Below, one piece after another: positions 54,278 through 63,571 of a stretch of DNA of 64,000 nucleotides (positions are counted from its first letter, which is position 1; every line of letters starts with the position of its first letter). The stretch is taken from positions 1-64,000 of the forward strand of contig NZ_MLAN01000001.1 in the NCBI RefSeq assembly GCF_002272875.1, read 5' to 3'. Both the position numbers and the translations under genes were made by a program. The DNA is from Helicobacter sp. 11S02629-2 (lineage in GTDB: Bacteria; Campylobacterota; Campylobacteria; Campylobacterales; Helicobacteraceae). The notes beneath the pieces were generated by a model. That model did no database searches. It was not told where the DNA came from and saw only the letters and a list, made by a program, of their open reading frames with translations.

Positions 54278-55747
54278 ATGGGACAAAAGGTAGTTTTAGT
54301 TATAACAGATGGCATAGGTTACAGTGATAAAGAAGCTTATAATGCCTTCGTGCATGCTAAAAAGCCAAACTATGACTACCTTTTTAAACATGTCCCAAAC
54401 TCATTAGTTAGCACGCACGGTCTAAGTGTAGGGCTTCCAAGCGGGCAAATGGGTAATAGTGAAGTAGGACATATGTGCATAGGAAGTGGGCGCGTGCTTT
54501 ATCAAGACCTAGTTAGGATAACTAAGGCACTAGATAGCGGAGAGCTTTCTCAAAGCGAAGTTTTAAAAGACTTTTTAGAGCCACTAGATTCCCTTCATAT
54601 CTGTGGTCTTTTAAGCGATGGTGGTGTGCACTCCCATATCTCTCATCTTAAAGGTCTTCTTAATATCATCAAAGACAAAAAGATATATCTACATCTAATA
54701 ACTGATGGCAGGGATACTAAGCCTTTAAAAGCACTAGAATTTATAAAAGAGATGGAATCTTTTTTAGATGATAGAGTAAAGATAGCTACTATTATAGGGC
54801 GCTTTTATGCCATGGATAGGGATAATAGATGGGATAGAGTAGAGCTAGCTTATAAGAGTATAGTTGAAGGTGCTAATAAAACTTTTTTAACTCCAAGTGA
54901 GTATGTAAAAGCCTCTTTTGAAAATGAGATCTTAGATGAGTTTATAGAGCCTGCTAGCTTTTTTGACTATGAAGGATTTAATAAAAATGATGGCTTTTTG
55001 TTTTTTAACTATAGAAGTGATAGAGCAAGAGAGCTTGTTGGGGCTATAGGACTAAAAGAGTTTTCTCACTTTAAAAGAGATAGAGGAAGCTTTAAAACAC
55101 TTTGTATGTGTGAGTATGATGAAAACTTTAACTTTCCCATCCTTTTCCCAAAACAAAAAGTCAAAGATACTTTAGCTGAGATAGTAAGCAAGCATGGATT
55201 AAAACAAGCCCATATCGCTGAGACTGAAAAGTACGCGCATGTGACTTTTTTCCTAAATGGAGGAGTTGAAAGTGCTTTTCTTGGTGAAGAGCGATTTTTG
55301 GTTGCAAGTCCTAATGTTAAAACTTATGATTTAAAACCAGAGATGAGTGCTTATGAAGTTAAAGATAAAGTTATAGATTCCATGCAAAAAGGCTTTGATT
55401 TTATCGTAGTAAACTTTGCTAATGGCGATATGGTAGGACACACTGGCAACTATGAAGCAGCTATCAGTGCAGTTGAAGTGGTAGATAAGTGTATAGGCGA
55501 GATATTTAAAGAGAGTGAAAAGCTTGATTATGCCTTTGTTATGACTAGTGATCATGGTAACTGTGAGGCTATGAAGGATGAAAACTTAAAGCCTTTAACC
55601 AATCACACAGTAGGCGATGTCTTTTTATTTATAAACGCAAAAGGTGTTAGCAAGGTAGAAAATGGCGCACTAGATAACATAGCCCCAAGTGTACTTAAAA
55701 TCATGGGATTACCTATAGACCCTAAAATGAGTAAGCCTTTGATATAA
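54278..55747 (+). CDS. gpmI: 2,3-bisphosphoglycerate-independent phosphoglycerate mutase
   Basis: GpmI interconverts 3- and 2-phosphoglycerate using a phosphoserine intermediate and two Mn ions. The 489-residue protein has the metal-binding LVITDGIGYSDK, the active Ser in SGQMGNSEVGHMCIG, ITDGRDT, and the C-terminal TSDHGNCEAM and NHTVGDV histidine motifs of the alkaline-phosphatase superfamily. It ends the forward cluster and converges on mfd. Confidence 0.97.
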   Translation: MGQKVVLVITDGIGYSDKEAYNAFVHAKKPNYDYLFKHVPNSLVSTHGLSVGLPSGQMGNSEVGHMCIGSGRVLYQDLVRITKALDSGELSQSEVLKDFLEPLDSLHICGLLSDGGVHSHISHLKGLLNIIKDKKIYLHLITDGRDTKPLKALEFIKEMESFLDDRVKIATIIGRFYAMDRDNRWDRVELAYKSIVEGANKTFLTPSEYVKASFENEILDEFIEPASFFDYEGFNKNDGFLFFNYRSDRARELVGAIGLKEFSHFKRDRGSFKTLCMCEYDENFNFPILFPKQKVKDTLAEIVSKHGLKQAHIAETEKYAHVTFFLNGGVESAFLGEERFLVASPNVKTYDLKPEMSAYEVKDKVIDSMQKGFDFIVVNFANGDMVGHTGNYEAAISAVEVVDKCIGEIFKESEKLDYAFVMTSDHGNCEAMKDENLKPLTNHTVGDVFLFINAKGVSKVENGALDNIAPSVLKIMGLPIDPKMSKPLI

Positions 55748-55839
55748 GATTTAAAGCTGGGTTGTGTGGCTATAGGTACCTTATAGCTACTTAATGGCTT
55801 TATATATCAGTGCTTACTTGTAATAAAAAAGTAGCATTT

Positions 55840-55872
55840 AAAGCTAGACTTACTTAAAAACTAGCTTTTATA
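55840..55872 (+). terminator. candidate terminator after gpmI
   Basis: AAAGCTAG (55840-55847) pairs with CTAGCTTT (55861-55868) and runs into TTTTA. It overlaps the last codon of the convergent mfd gene. Confidence 0.4.
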
Positions 55873-58800
55873 TCTTAAAGTATGTTTTCAAAGCTTCCAT
55901 GATGCTTGTGTCATCTCTACCTTCTGCGGTGACTAAGATGCTATTGGTATCACTTTTTAAAACTATACTACTAGCGTTATTACCTATATAGTTTATACCT
56001 TGCTTTTTAGCTTCAAGCTTAATCCTCATAAGATCTAAAAACTGCAAAGTATTAGAATCAAGCCTCCCAAAACGCTCTTCTATTTCCATTTCTATATTAT
56101 CTATATCAGCTTTGGTGCTTGCAAGGCTTAGTCTTTGATATAAGTCTAGTCTTAGTCTATCTTGCTCTATTAAAGTAGGGCTTAAGTAGGCGTTAATGCC
56201 AAGTTTTATATCTAGTTTACTGTCTTTATCACTAAGCTTGTTTTTAGAGTGCTTTACGCTTTCTATACACTCTTTTAAGAGACTTGAGTACAGCCCAAAA
56301 CCAACTTGCTTGATATGTCCGCTTTGCTCTTTGCCTAGTAAGTTCCCTCCACCTCTTATCTCTAAGTCTTGATTAGCTAAGGCTGCTCCACTTCCAAGAT
56401 AAGAGTTTTTTTCCATAGCCAGTAGTCTTTTATTAGCATCTTCATTTAAGTCATCCTCACTTAAAAGATAGCAAAAACTAAAGACATTACCCCGTCCTAC
56501 TCTGCCTCGAAGCTGATGGAGGTCAGCTAGGCCAAAAGTTTTGGCATTATCTATGATTATCGTGTTTGCGTTAGGAAAGTGAAGGCCACTTTCTACTATT
56601 GAGGTGCTTAAAAGGATGTCATATTTTTTCTGCATAAAATCAAGCATGCCAGCTTCTAGCTCCTTAGGTGAGACTTTAGAGTGCAAGCTTAGTATCTTTA
56701 CATCAGGCAAGAGTGTTTGCAAGTGAGAGTGCACAGCAGGCATCTTTTCTATGTTGTTATAGATATAAAATACTTGCCCACCACGCCTTAGCTCACGGTT
56801 TATAACTTCTTTTAAGAGGCTATCGCTTTTTAGTTTAACAAAGGTCTTGCTTGGTGCTTTGTAGCTTGGGGGAGTTTTAAGGTAGCTTAAAGACTTAAGA
56901 TTAGAAAATGCCATATGAAGTGTTCTAGGGATAGGAGTAGCTGACATGCTAAGCATGTGTATATGGCTTCCTTTTTGTTTTAAAAGCTCTTTTTGCTTAA
57001 CGCCAAACTTATGCTCTTCATCAACTATGATAAGGCCAAGATTTTCTATCTCTACATTAAAGATAGCCTGTGTTCCTATAAGGCAAATAGGCTCTTTTTT
57101 GGCTATGCACTCTAAGATTAGATCTTTTTCTTTTTTGGTTGTATTAGAATCTAGTCTAAAAACTAGCTCATCTCCTAAACCTTCTTTTTTAAGCCTTTCT
57201 TTTACTGAGTTAAAGTGCTGATAGCTTAGTAAGGTAGTGGGGACTAGGAGGATAGAAGAGTAGTTATTAAGCAAGGCTAGCTTTATAAGACTTAGTGCTA
57301 TCTCAGTTTTTCCAAAACCTACATCTCCGTTTAAAAGCCTATCCATAACTTTTCCACTACCTAGGTCTTCTAAACAGTCTTTTAGACAAGCTTCTTGATC
57401 TGGGGTTAGTATAAAGCTTCTTTTAGCATTAAACATATCCCAAGCAAGCTTTTTTTGCTCTGTATCAAGTAAGAACTTTGGCGCTTCTATCAAGGCTCTT
57501 TTAGCTTGAAGGTCTATTATCTCACCTGCCATGTGCATAAGGTCTTGTTTTACTTTTTGCTTTATAGCAGTAAGTCTCATCTTGCCTAGTCTATCAAGCT
57601 TTATGTTTTCTTGGGCTATGTAGCGCTCAATCATATTTAGATTATAAATTGGTAGTAGTAAAAACTCTTCTTTATCATATTCGATATTTAAGACATCTTG
57701 CACACCACCTTGAAGCTTTATCTGCTTTATGCCACGAAAACGCCCTATGCCATAGTCTTGGTGTAGAACATAGTCATCTGGCTTTATGGAATCTAGGCTT
57801 AAAGTGCTTCTAGCTTTAAAGTTTCTTTTATGTTCTTTTAAAAGTGAGACTACGCAGTGTTCTTTGCTATAGATATTAACTACTAAACTTCTTAACATGT
57901 AGTTAGTCTCTTCTAAGTCATTAGCCTTTAAAGAAGCAAGTGTTGGGGTTAATATATCAAAGCTTTTTTGGCGTGCTAAAAAGTCTTTTAGATTCTTATA
58001 ATCTGGAGTAAAGTCAGTATAAGCTTTAGCATCACTTAAGATATAAAAGCTTTCTATCTTTTTAGTTTCACTTTCTATATCTAAAAGGTCTTTGTACTCT
58101 TTGAAGGCCTCTTTTGTCCATAGACTTTTAAGCTCTTTTATTAGATCTAGCCCGCCTAGGTTTTCTAACTCCCAAAAGCACTTGCTTTTATAGTCTAAGT
58201 CAAACTCCTCATACTTTAAAGAATCACTTAAATCTAAGTTGGCATTAAAAAGGGCAGGGTAGATATCTATACTATCTATCTCATCTTTTAAAGAAAGCTG
58301 GGTTGTTTGATCAAAGTATCTAATACTTTCTATCATGTCGTCATAAAAGAGGATTCTAATAGGCAGTTTTGTATCAGGTATATAGATATCTAGTATATCC
58401 CCACGCAGGCTAAACTCACCTTCTAGCTCTATGATATCCACACTTTCATAGCCAAAGTCTAAAAGCTTAAGCTGTAAGTCTTCGATGTTTAAGATATCAC
58501 TAAGGCTTACTTTAAAGCTATCAAGGTGTTTTGGGCTTGGCATGTAATTAAGTAGGGTTTGAAAAGGCGATATAAGGATAGAAGATTCCATATCGCTATA
58601 AAACTTAGTTAGCTGGGTTATACACTCTCTTATCTCTTCATAAAAGCTACTTAGTCTATCTCCAAAGTGAAGCCTTATATCTGGCAAGGTGTAAAAGTGT
58701 TTTATACCAAGGCTATGTTTTAGGTTTGCATACTCTAAAGTATCCCTTACTTTTAAAACTTCGAAGGGAGCACATAAGATTAGCCTTGGCTTAAAGTGCT

Positions 58801-58930
58801 TAGAATCTAGCTTTGTAGTAGTGCTATCTTTTGGGTAATTGTTATCTTTGTTGTCTTTTTGATTTTGGTGTGTTAAAACAGTGAGGTTGGTTATAAATTC
58901 ATAAACTTCACTTTGGATGTTAGAACTCAT
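55868..58930 (-). CDS. mfd: transcription-repair coupling factor
   Basis: Mfd removes stalled RNA polymerase from lesions and recruits UvrA. The 1020-residue protein is a little short of the usual ~1150. The UvrB-like N-terminal module is followed by the RNA-polymerase-interacting domain (YVLHQDYGIGRFRGIKQIKL). The RecG-like translocase has LLNGDVGFGKTEIAL (motif I), IIVDEEHKFGVKQ (motif II), MSATPIPRTLHMAF and QLRGRVGRG (motif VI). The TRCF C-terminal domain ends the protein. It is the last gene of the cell-shape run, as in H. pylori (HP1541). Confidence 0.96.
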   Translation of the reverse strand: MSSNIQSEVYEFITNLTVLTHQNQKDNKDNNYPKDSTTTKLDSKHFKPRLILCAPFEVLKVRDTLEYANLKHSLGIKHFYTLPDIRLHFGDRLSSFYEEIRECITQLTKFYSDMESSILISPFQTLLNYMPSPKHLDSFKVSLSDILNIEDLQLKLLDFGYESVDIIELEGEFSLRGDILDIYIPDTKLPIRILFYDDMIESIRYFDQTTQLSLKDEIDSIDIYPALFNANLDLSDSLKYEEFDLDYKSKCFWELENLGGLDLIKELKSLWTKEAFKEYKDLLDIESETKKIESFYILSDAKAYTDFTPDYKNLKDFLARQKSFDILTPTLASLKANDLEETNYMLRSLVVNIYSKEHCVVSLLKEHKRNFKARSTLSLDSIKPDDYVLHQDYGIGRFRGIKQIKLQGGVQDVLNIEYDKEEFLLLPIYNLNMIERYIAQENIKLDRLGKMRLTAIKQKVKQDLMHMAGEIIDLQAKRALIEAPKFLLDTEQKKLAWDMFNAKRSFILTPDQEACLKDCLEDLGSGKVMDRLLNGDVGFGKTEIALSLIKLALLNNYSSILLVPTTLLSYQHFNSVKERLKKEGLGDELVFRLDSNTTKKEKDLILECIAKKEPICLIGTQAIFNVEIENLGLIIVDEEHKFGVKQKELLKQKGSHIHMLSMSATPIPRTLHMAFSNLKSLSYLKTPPSYKAPSKTFVKLKSDSLLKEVINRELRRGGQVFYIYNNIEKMPAVHSHLQTLLPDVKILSLHSKVSPKELEAGMLDFMQKKYDILLSTSIVESGLHFPNANTIIIDNAKTFGLADLHQLRGRVGRGNVFSFCYLLSEDDLNEDANKRLLAMEKNSYLGSGAALANQDLEIRGGGNLLGKEQSGHIKQVGFGLYSSLLKECIESVKHSKNKLSDKDSKLDIKLGINAYLSPTLIEQDRLRLDLYQRLSLASTKADIDNIEMEIEERFGRLDSNTLQFLDLMRIKLEAKKQGINYIGNNASSIVLKSDTNSILVTAEGRDDTSIMEALKTYFKI

Positions 58931-58940
58931 ACTTTAAAGT

Positions 58941-59363
58941 TTATTTGCCTGCTATCTTTTTGCTAGCATCTTCTAGCTTTTTGCCATCATCTAGCAGCTT
59001 GGTTGCATTGCCATTTTTGCTTTCACCTATGAAGGTTCCTTTTCTTTCTATTACTAGCTCTTCAGTAAGTATCATGCCTTCAAAGCGACCATGTGACATT
59101 ATCTCTATAGTTTTAGATTCTGAAGTACCTATAAACTTCCCACTGACAATTAGCTTTTGTGCGTAAATCTCACCTCTTGCTATACCGCCTTTGCCTATCA
59201 TGACCGTATTTTTAGACTTTAAGATTCCATCAAACTCACCATCTATATGTAAGTGGCAATCTGTATCTATATCACCTTTTATCCTAGTGCCAGCAGCTAT
59301 GATAGTGGCGGCTCCTGCGACTTTGTCATTAATCGGTTTATTATCACTAGTAAAGATTGCCAT
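58941..59363 (-). CDS. ccmA: bactofilin CcmA, cell-shape scaffold
   Basis: A 140-residue bactofilin. The central beta-helix shows regularly spaced Gly and hydrophobics (GTRIKGDIDTDCHLHIDGEF, GKGGIARGEIYAQKLIVSG, GRFEGMILTEELVIERKG), with a charged tail. CcmA polymerises under the membrane and, in H. pylori, works with Csd1 and Csd2 to set helical curvature. Its start lies 67 bases inside csd1, behind a strong AGAGAGGAA Shine-Dalgarno, so the two genes overlap in different frames and are coupled. Confidence 0.95.
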   Translation of the reverse strand: MAIFTSDNKPINDKVAGAATIIAAGTRIKGDIDTDCHLHIDGEFDGILKSKNTVMIGKGGIARGEIYAQKLIVSGKFIGTSESKTIEIMSHGRFEGMILTEELVIERKGTFIGESKNGNATKLLDDGKKLEDASKKIAGK

Positions 59364-60241
59364 GCTATGTTCCTCTCTTTTGTAAAAATATCATCAAAGT
59401 TTCCTAGATCCCATCTTATAAAACCTATAGGATTTATAGGCTTTCCTAAGAATCTTATCTCATAGTGGAGGTGGGGACCAGTGCTTGCTCCAGTAGTTCC
59501 ACTATAAGCTATAGTCTGCCCTTTTTTTACAAACTCCCCAGCCTGTACTAAAACCTTGCTAAGATGGGCGTAATAAGTCCTAAAACCAAAACTATGAGAT
59601 ATTTTTACTAATTTTCCATAACCGCCATTATAACCATTATTTGCGTAATCCACCACGCCATCAGCACTAGCATAAACGGGCGTTCCTACCTTTGTAGCTA
59701 GGTCAATACCTGCGTGGAATCTTAGTATATGCAAGATTGGATGCATCCTCATGCCAAAGGGAGCAGAGATGCGGCTATAGTGCTCTAAAGGCACTCCATT
59801 GGGGATTAGCTTAAGTAAGAAGACCTTCTGTAAGGCTGTGATTTGTGCTGTATCTATCCTATTAACTAAACTAAAATCAGTGCCTTCTATATTGTCCATA
59901 TTTTCTAACTGAGAATCTTTTGGTATACCAAGCCTATCTTCTAAATCCTCTATCTTTTCGCCAACTAGTATAGTTTCTTCTTTCTTTTGTTCTATTTCAT
60001 TATTCAAGTCAGCATTTTGATTTTGCATCCTTACATATTCCATAGAGATAAAAGAGTTTTTATGTCTTATCTCTCTTATCTCGCTATTTATAACTGTGAT
60101 GCTTACATAAGCAAAGATGGTTAGGGTGATAAGAGTTAAGATGACATACATAATAATATGTCTAAAAACCATGCTTACATTGATGTACCTGCTGCCATTT
60201 TTATCAGTTATCATGATAACTAGGCGTTTATCAAACTTCAT
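59297..60241 (-). CDS. csd1: cell-shape M23 endopeptidase Csd1
   Basis: A 314-residue LytM/M23 peptidase. A transmembrane segment (about 27-50) and a coiled-coil stretch (about 65-105) precede the catalytic domain. That domain has intact zinc ligands: His and Asp in FHAGIDLATKVGTPVYA, and HLH in STGPHLHYEIRF. Csd1 is the DD-endopeptidase that relaxes peptidoglycan crosslinks to allow helical shape in H. pylori (HP1543). It overlaps csd2 by one base and ccmA by 67. The C-terminal end encoded in the overlap (TKSQEPPLS) is not part of the domain. Confidence 0.95.
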   Translation of the reverse strand: MKFDKRLVIMITDKNGSRYINVSMVFRHIIMYVILTLITLTIFAYVSITVINSEIREIRHKNSFISMEYVRMQNQNADLNNEIEQKKEETILVGEKIEDLEDRLGIPKDSQLENMDNIEGTDFSLVNRIDTAQITALQKVFLLKLIPNGVPLEHYSRISAPFGMRMHPILHILRFHAGIDLATKVGTPVYASADGVVDYANNGYNGGYGKLVKISHSFGFRTYYAHLSKVLVQAGEFVKKGQTIAYSGTTGASTGPHLHYEIRFLGKPINPIGFIRWDLGNFDDIFTKERNIAWQSLLVIINRLMTKSQEPPLS

Positions 60242-61317
60242 TACTTAGCTTCGCTTTTAGTTTTATGAGGTTTGTCTTCTTTAGATTCTATGGTTTGGCT
60301 TTTTTTAGAATCTATTTTATTTGTTTTAGAATCTATTTGGCTTTCTTTAGATGTTGGCTTTGTGTTTTGCAAGGCTTCTTTTACATAGTGCGTGCTAATA
60401 GCTTTTAGTTTTAATATATCATCCATAGCCCAAAGTAAGCTTTGAAAGTCTATGATGGAGTTATCATCTGCAGTAAATATAGAAGAGAAGTTTTCTGCAT
60501 TCCAGTCTATGAAAGAGAGGTTATCAAGCCCTCTACTTAAAAATCTCACTTCATAGTAGAGGCTTATCACATTAGGATTAGCACTAGGGGTGCTATAGCC
60601 TATGATCTGACCTTTGCTTACAAACTGACCTCTTTTAACTGTTATGCTACTTAAGTGGGCATAGGCTGAGCTAAAGCCTGAGGTGTGCACTAGCCTTATG
60701 ATGTTCCCATAGCCATAGCGGTAGTTTTTTCTTACAAACTCTACTAATCCATCAGCAGTTGCAAAAACTGGCTCTTTTTCTTTAGTGTAGTAGTCATAGC
60801 CTTTATTAGTGACATTACCTACTTGATAGTCACTAGATTTTATACTTTGGTCTTTTTGTCTTTTATGGGAAGTCTCTTGCATCTTTGTGTATCTTTCTAA
60901 TGGGGAGCCATTAGGTATGATTTGAAGCATGAGTGCTTTTTGAGGCTTAGTTATAGAATCTAGTTTTATGCTTTTTCGTTCAGCGTCATCTTTACTAAAG
61001 TGTCTTATGTTTACAACGCTTTGTAAGTCGTTAATCTTATTATTAATTATTTCTAGTTCATTAGCCTTATCTTGGATGTTGCTTTTTAGAATCTCATTTT
61101 GCTCATAGATTTGATGATACTCGCCTAAGGCATCTATCCTTTTAGATTCTATGTCTTCTAGCTTAGAGATGATATTTGCCATTAAAAAGTAACCAAGAAT
61201 TAAGATGATGATAAAGATGATGCTTCCATAGATTATTATCTTATGGAGAAACTTAGTAACTGAAAACTGCTTACTACCGTTTTCATCAACTATAGTTATC
61301 ATCAGATTATCTTGCAT
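60241..61317 (-). CDS. csd2: degenerate M23 homologue Csd2
   Basis: A 358-residue paralogue of Csd1 with the same N-terminal membrane segment and coiled coil. The LytM fold is recognisable (VFATADGLVEFV, AYAHLSSITVKRGQFVSKGQ), but the zinc ligands are gone: GYDYYTKEKEPVFA replaces the H-x-x-x-D motif, and VISLYYEVRF replaces H-L-H. H. pylori Csd2 (HP1544) is likewise inactive and pairs with Csd1. A Lys/Ser/Asp-rich tail with repeated S-K-x-x-S/I-D-S-K units follows. It begins six bases after the acetyltransferase stop. Confidence 0.93.
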   Translation of the reverse strand: MQDNLMITIVDENGSKQFSVTKFLHKIIIYGSIIFIIILILGYFLMANIISKLEDIESKRIDALGEYHQIYEQNEILKSNIQDKANELEIINNKINDLQSVVNIRHFSKDDAERKSIKLDSITKPQKALMLQIIPNGSPLERYTKMQETSHKRQKDQSIKSSDYQVGNVTNKGYDYYTKEKEPVFATADGLVEFVRKNYRYGYGNIIRLVHTSGFSSAYAHLSSITVKRGQFVSKGQIIGYSTPSANPNVISLYYEVRFLSRGLDNLSFIDWNAENFSSIFTADDNSIIDFQSLLWAMDDILKLKAISTHYVKEALQNTKPTSKESQIDSKTNKIDSKKSQTIESKEDKPHKTKSEAK

Positions 61318-61323
61318 GGGCGT

Positions 61324-61821
61324 TTAACTCCTACTATCTTGTATCTTTTTGCCTTTTTTATTTACAAAGCCTACTACTCTAGCAGGATTCCCAAAGGCTA
61401 AGGCAAAAGGTGGTATGTCTTTAGTTACCACACTTCCAGCACCAACTACTGCATATTTTCCAATCTTTGCTGGGGCTATAAGTGTAGTATTAGCACCAAC
61501 TGAAGCACCTTTTTTAACAACTATCTTCTTATAGATATAGTTTTGACCATTACAGTTACTAGGATTACTGGCATTTGCAAAGACTACGCCTGAGCCTATA
61601 AAGACATTATCTTTTAAGACTACTCCTTCATAAAGTATGGTGTTATTAGCCATGGTTACATTATCTCCCAAAGTGGCACTTCCAATCATACATCCTTGTC
61701 CTATGTAGCAGTTTTTTCCAATCTTAGCCTTACTTGTTATGTGACAAAAGTGCCCTATATCACAGCCTTCACCAATAATCGCACCTTCATCTATACAAGA
61801 ACTTTCATGTGCTTTATACAT
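61324..61821 (-). CDS. hexapeptide-repeat acetyltransferase (sugar N-acetyltransferase-like)
   Basis: A 165-residue left-handed beta-helix acyltransferase. Hexapeptide repeats start with SCIDEGAIIGEGCDIGHFCHI and run through to AKIGKYAVVGAGSVVTKDI. The insertion VFANASNPSNCNGQNYIYKKI and the end AFGNPARVVGFV resemble the WbpD/WlbB group, which acetylates UDP-3-amino sugars for O-antigen or capsule. It sits between metX and csd2; the link to surface sugar synthesis is a family-based inference. No other sugar-pathway genes adjoin it. Confidence 0.85.
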   Translation of the reverse strand: MYKAHESSCIDEGAIIGEGCDIGHFCHITSKAKIGKNCYIGQGCMIGSATLGDNVTMANNTILYEGVVLKDNVFIGSGVVFANASNPSNCNGQNYIYKKIVVKKGASVGANTTLIAPAKIGKYAVVGAGSVVTKDIPPFALAFGNPARVVGFVNKKGKKIQDSRS

Positions 61822-61856
61822 ACCTTACCTTACTCCTTTGCTTTTAGCCATGTTTA

Positions 61857-62966
61857 TTACGCCTCTAAGGCTTTTTTTATGATATGTCCATAAAGCAAAA
61901 CTTCCACTAAAAAGCTATCATGCCCATAATTAGATTCTATAATCTCTAACTTGCAATCTTTTTTCAGGGCTTTTAACTCTTCATATAAGATCTCATGCTC
62001 TTTTAGAGTAAACATATAATCTCCAGTAAAGCAAATTAGCAAGATTTTATTTTGTACTCTTGAAAGTGCGCTTTGCAAACTATCAAAATGTAAGCTTACA
62101 TCATAAATATTAAGAGCCTTTAATAGATAAAGATAACTTAGCGGGTCAAAGTACTTAGTGAAGTTTTGACCGTTATACTCTAGATATCTATCTATCTCAA
62201 AGCGGCCAAACATGTCATAGTAGCCTTCATTACTAACATACTTTCTTCCAAACTTAGCTTCCATGGTATGAGAAGATAGATACTGAGTAAAGCCAAGCAT
62301 ACGTGCAGTTTCAAGACCCTTAAACTCTGGCTTATCTTTCATGTTATAAAGTCCGTTTTTAAACTCAGGATCTAAAAAGATGGCTTCTTTCATGACTTTA
62401 TTAAGCGCTATAACCATAGGCGAGGTTTTATAAGTACAAGATATAGGGATAAAAAGCTTAGCTGTGCGAGGATACTCAACTGCATAGCTTAAAGTCTGCA
62501 TCCCCCCCATAGAGCCGCCAATAACTGCGTGTAAGGTCTTTATCTGCAAAGAGGCTATAAGGGTGTTTATAGCTTTTATCATATCTTGTATGGTTATGAC
62601 TGGAAACTTGAATCTATAAAAGTTTTCATTATCAAACATAAGGCTTGCAGGCCCAGTTGAGCCATAGCATGAGCCTAAGACATTAACACAGATGACAAAA
62701 AACTTAGTTGTATCTATACTTTTAGCTTCACCTATCATGGAATCCCACCAGCCTTTTTTTCTATCTCCGGGATAGATTCCAGCTGCGTGATGTGAGCCAG
62801 TTAAGGCGTGCATAACAAGTACTGCGTTAGTTTTGTCTTTATTTAGCGTGCCATAAGTTTCATAGACTAGGTCATAAGGGTCTATTATCCTTCCGCTATC
62901 TAGGTAGAGTGGATTTTGAAAGTGGGCTTTTTTAGTGACTAGGTTTAAGTTGTTAGGAGTTTGCAT
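61857..62966 (-). CDS. metX: homoserine O-acetyltransferase
   Basis: MetX acetylates homoserine, the first committed step of methionine synthesis by sulfhydrylation. The 369-residue alpha/beta hydrolase has an oxyanion region, VMHALTGSHHAAG, and the nucleophile Ser152 in GGSMGGMQTLSYA. The catalytic Asp lies in ICFTGDYMFTLKE and the His in SNYGHDSFLVE. NVLGSCYGSTGPAS is a signature of this subfamily. The start overlaps the stop of the upstream outer-membrane gene by one base (TAATG), so they are translationally coupled despite unrelated roles. Confidence 0.95.
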   Translation of the reverse strand: MQTPNNLNLVTKKAHFQNPLYLDSGRIIDPYDLVYETYGTLNKDKTNAVLVMHALTGSHHAAGIYPGDRKKGWWDSMIGEAKSIDTTKFFVICVNVLGSCYGSTGPASLMFDNENFYRFKFPVITIQDMIKAINTLIASLQIKTLHAVIGGSMGGMQTLSYAVEYPRTAKLFIPISCTYKTSPMVIALNKVMKEAIFLDPEFKNGLYNMKDKPEFKGLETARMLGFTQYLSSHTMEAKFGRKYVSNEGYYDMFGRFEIDRYLEYNGQNFTKYFDPLSYLYLLKALNIYDVSLHFDSLQSALSRVQNKILLICFTGDYMFTLKEHEILYEELKALKKDCKLEIIESNYGHDSFLVEVLLYGHIIKKALEA

Positions 62967-63571
62967 TAAAACTTAAACTCATAGTTAAAACTAAGTCTTG
63001 GTTTATATTCAAAGTTTTTAGAAAAAACTGCAGCAAGTGAGACTGCATTTTTATCATTCATCTCATAAAAAAGTCCACCTTGAAAACGTAGACCTTGGCT
63101 TATAGGACCAGTGAAAAAAGGAGTTATATCTAAGGCTTCATTTATGCGTTCAAACCCAACACCTCCAAAGGGATAAAGTTTAAACTTATAAGCCCCTATA
63201 TAAAAGAGGGCATCTACTCCTGCCATCTTATAAGAGTTAGTAAAGTCACCAACAGGGATAAACCCTAGACCATAGCCTAGTTCTATCTTAACTCCCATAG
63301 CCATGTTTATACTTGGGAGGTTAAGCCTTTGGTCTAGACCAATTGCGGCTTGTATGATGGGTAGGGGTAAAAACTTCTGCTCGTCAAAATAAGAGCCCGG
63401 AGGTATGCCATTTTTTAACTTTAAAGAAGCGTCATTTTTTAAAAGACCAACAGAGCCTCCAGCTTGCACATAAAATCTTGTGCTTGCATAAGAGACACTA
63501 AAAGATAGCAGCACTAAGGCTGCTAAGGTTTTAATGTAGTTATATTTATGTATTCTATTCTTCTTTTTCAC
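62966..63571 (-). CDS. small outer membrane beta-barrel protein
   Basis: I prefer the GTG at 63571 (M-K-K-K-N-R-I-H-K-Y...) because it gives a normal signal peptide, basic then LAALVLLSFSVSYA. The longer frame to 63628 adds an unlikely leader inside the preceding gene. The mature part of about 170 residues alternates like a barrel of eight strands (FYVQAGGSVGLLKN, GVKIELGYGLGFIP, ALFYIGAYKFKLYPFGGVGFE, ending LSFNYEFKF with a terminal Phe). It overlaps the response-regulator gene by 17 bases and metX by one. The family is not recognised beyond Helicobacter-type OMP. Confidence 0.7.
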   Translation of the reverse strand: MKKKNRIHKYNYIKTLAALVLLSFSVSYASTRFYVQAGGSVGLLKNDASLKLKNGIPPGSYFDEQKFLPLPIIQAAIGLDQRLNLPSINMAMGVKIELGYGLGFIPVGDFTNSYKMAGVDALFYIGAYKFKLYPFGGVGFERINEALDITPFFTGPISQGLRFQGGLFYEMNDKNAVSLAAVFSKNFEYKPRLSFNYEFKF

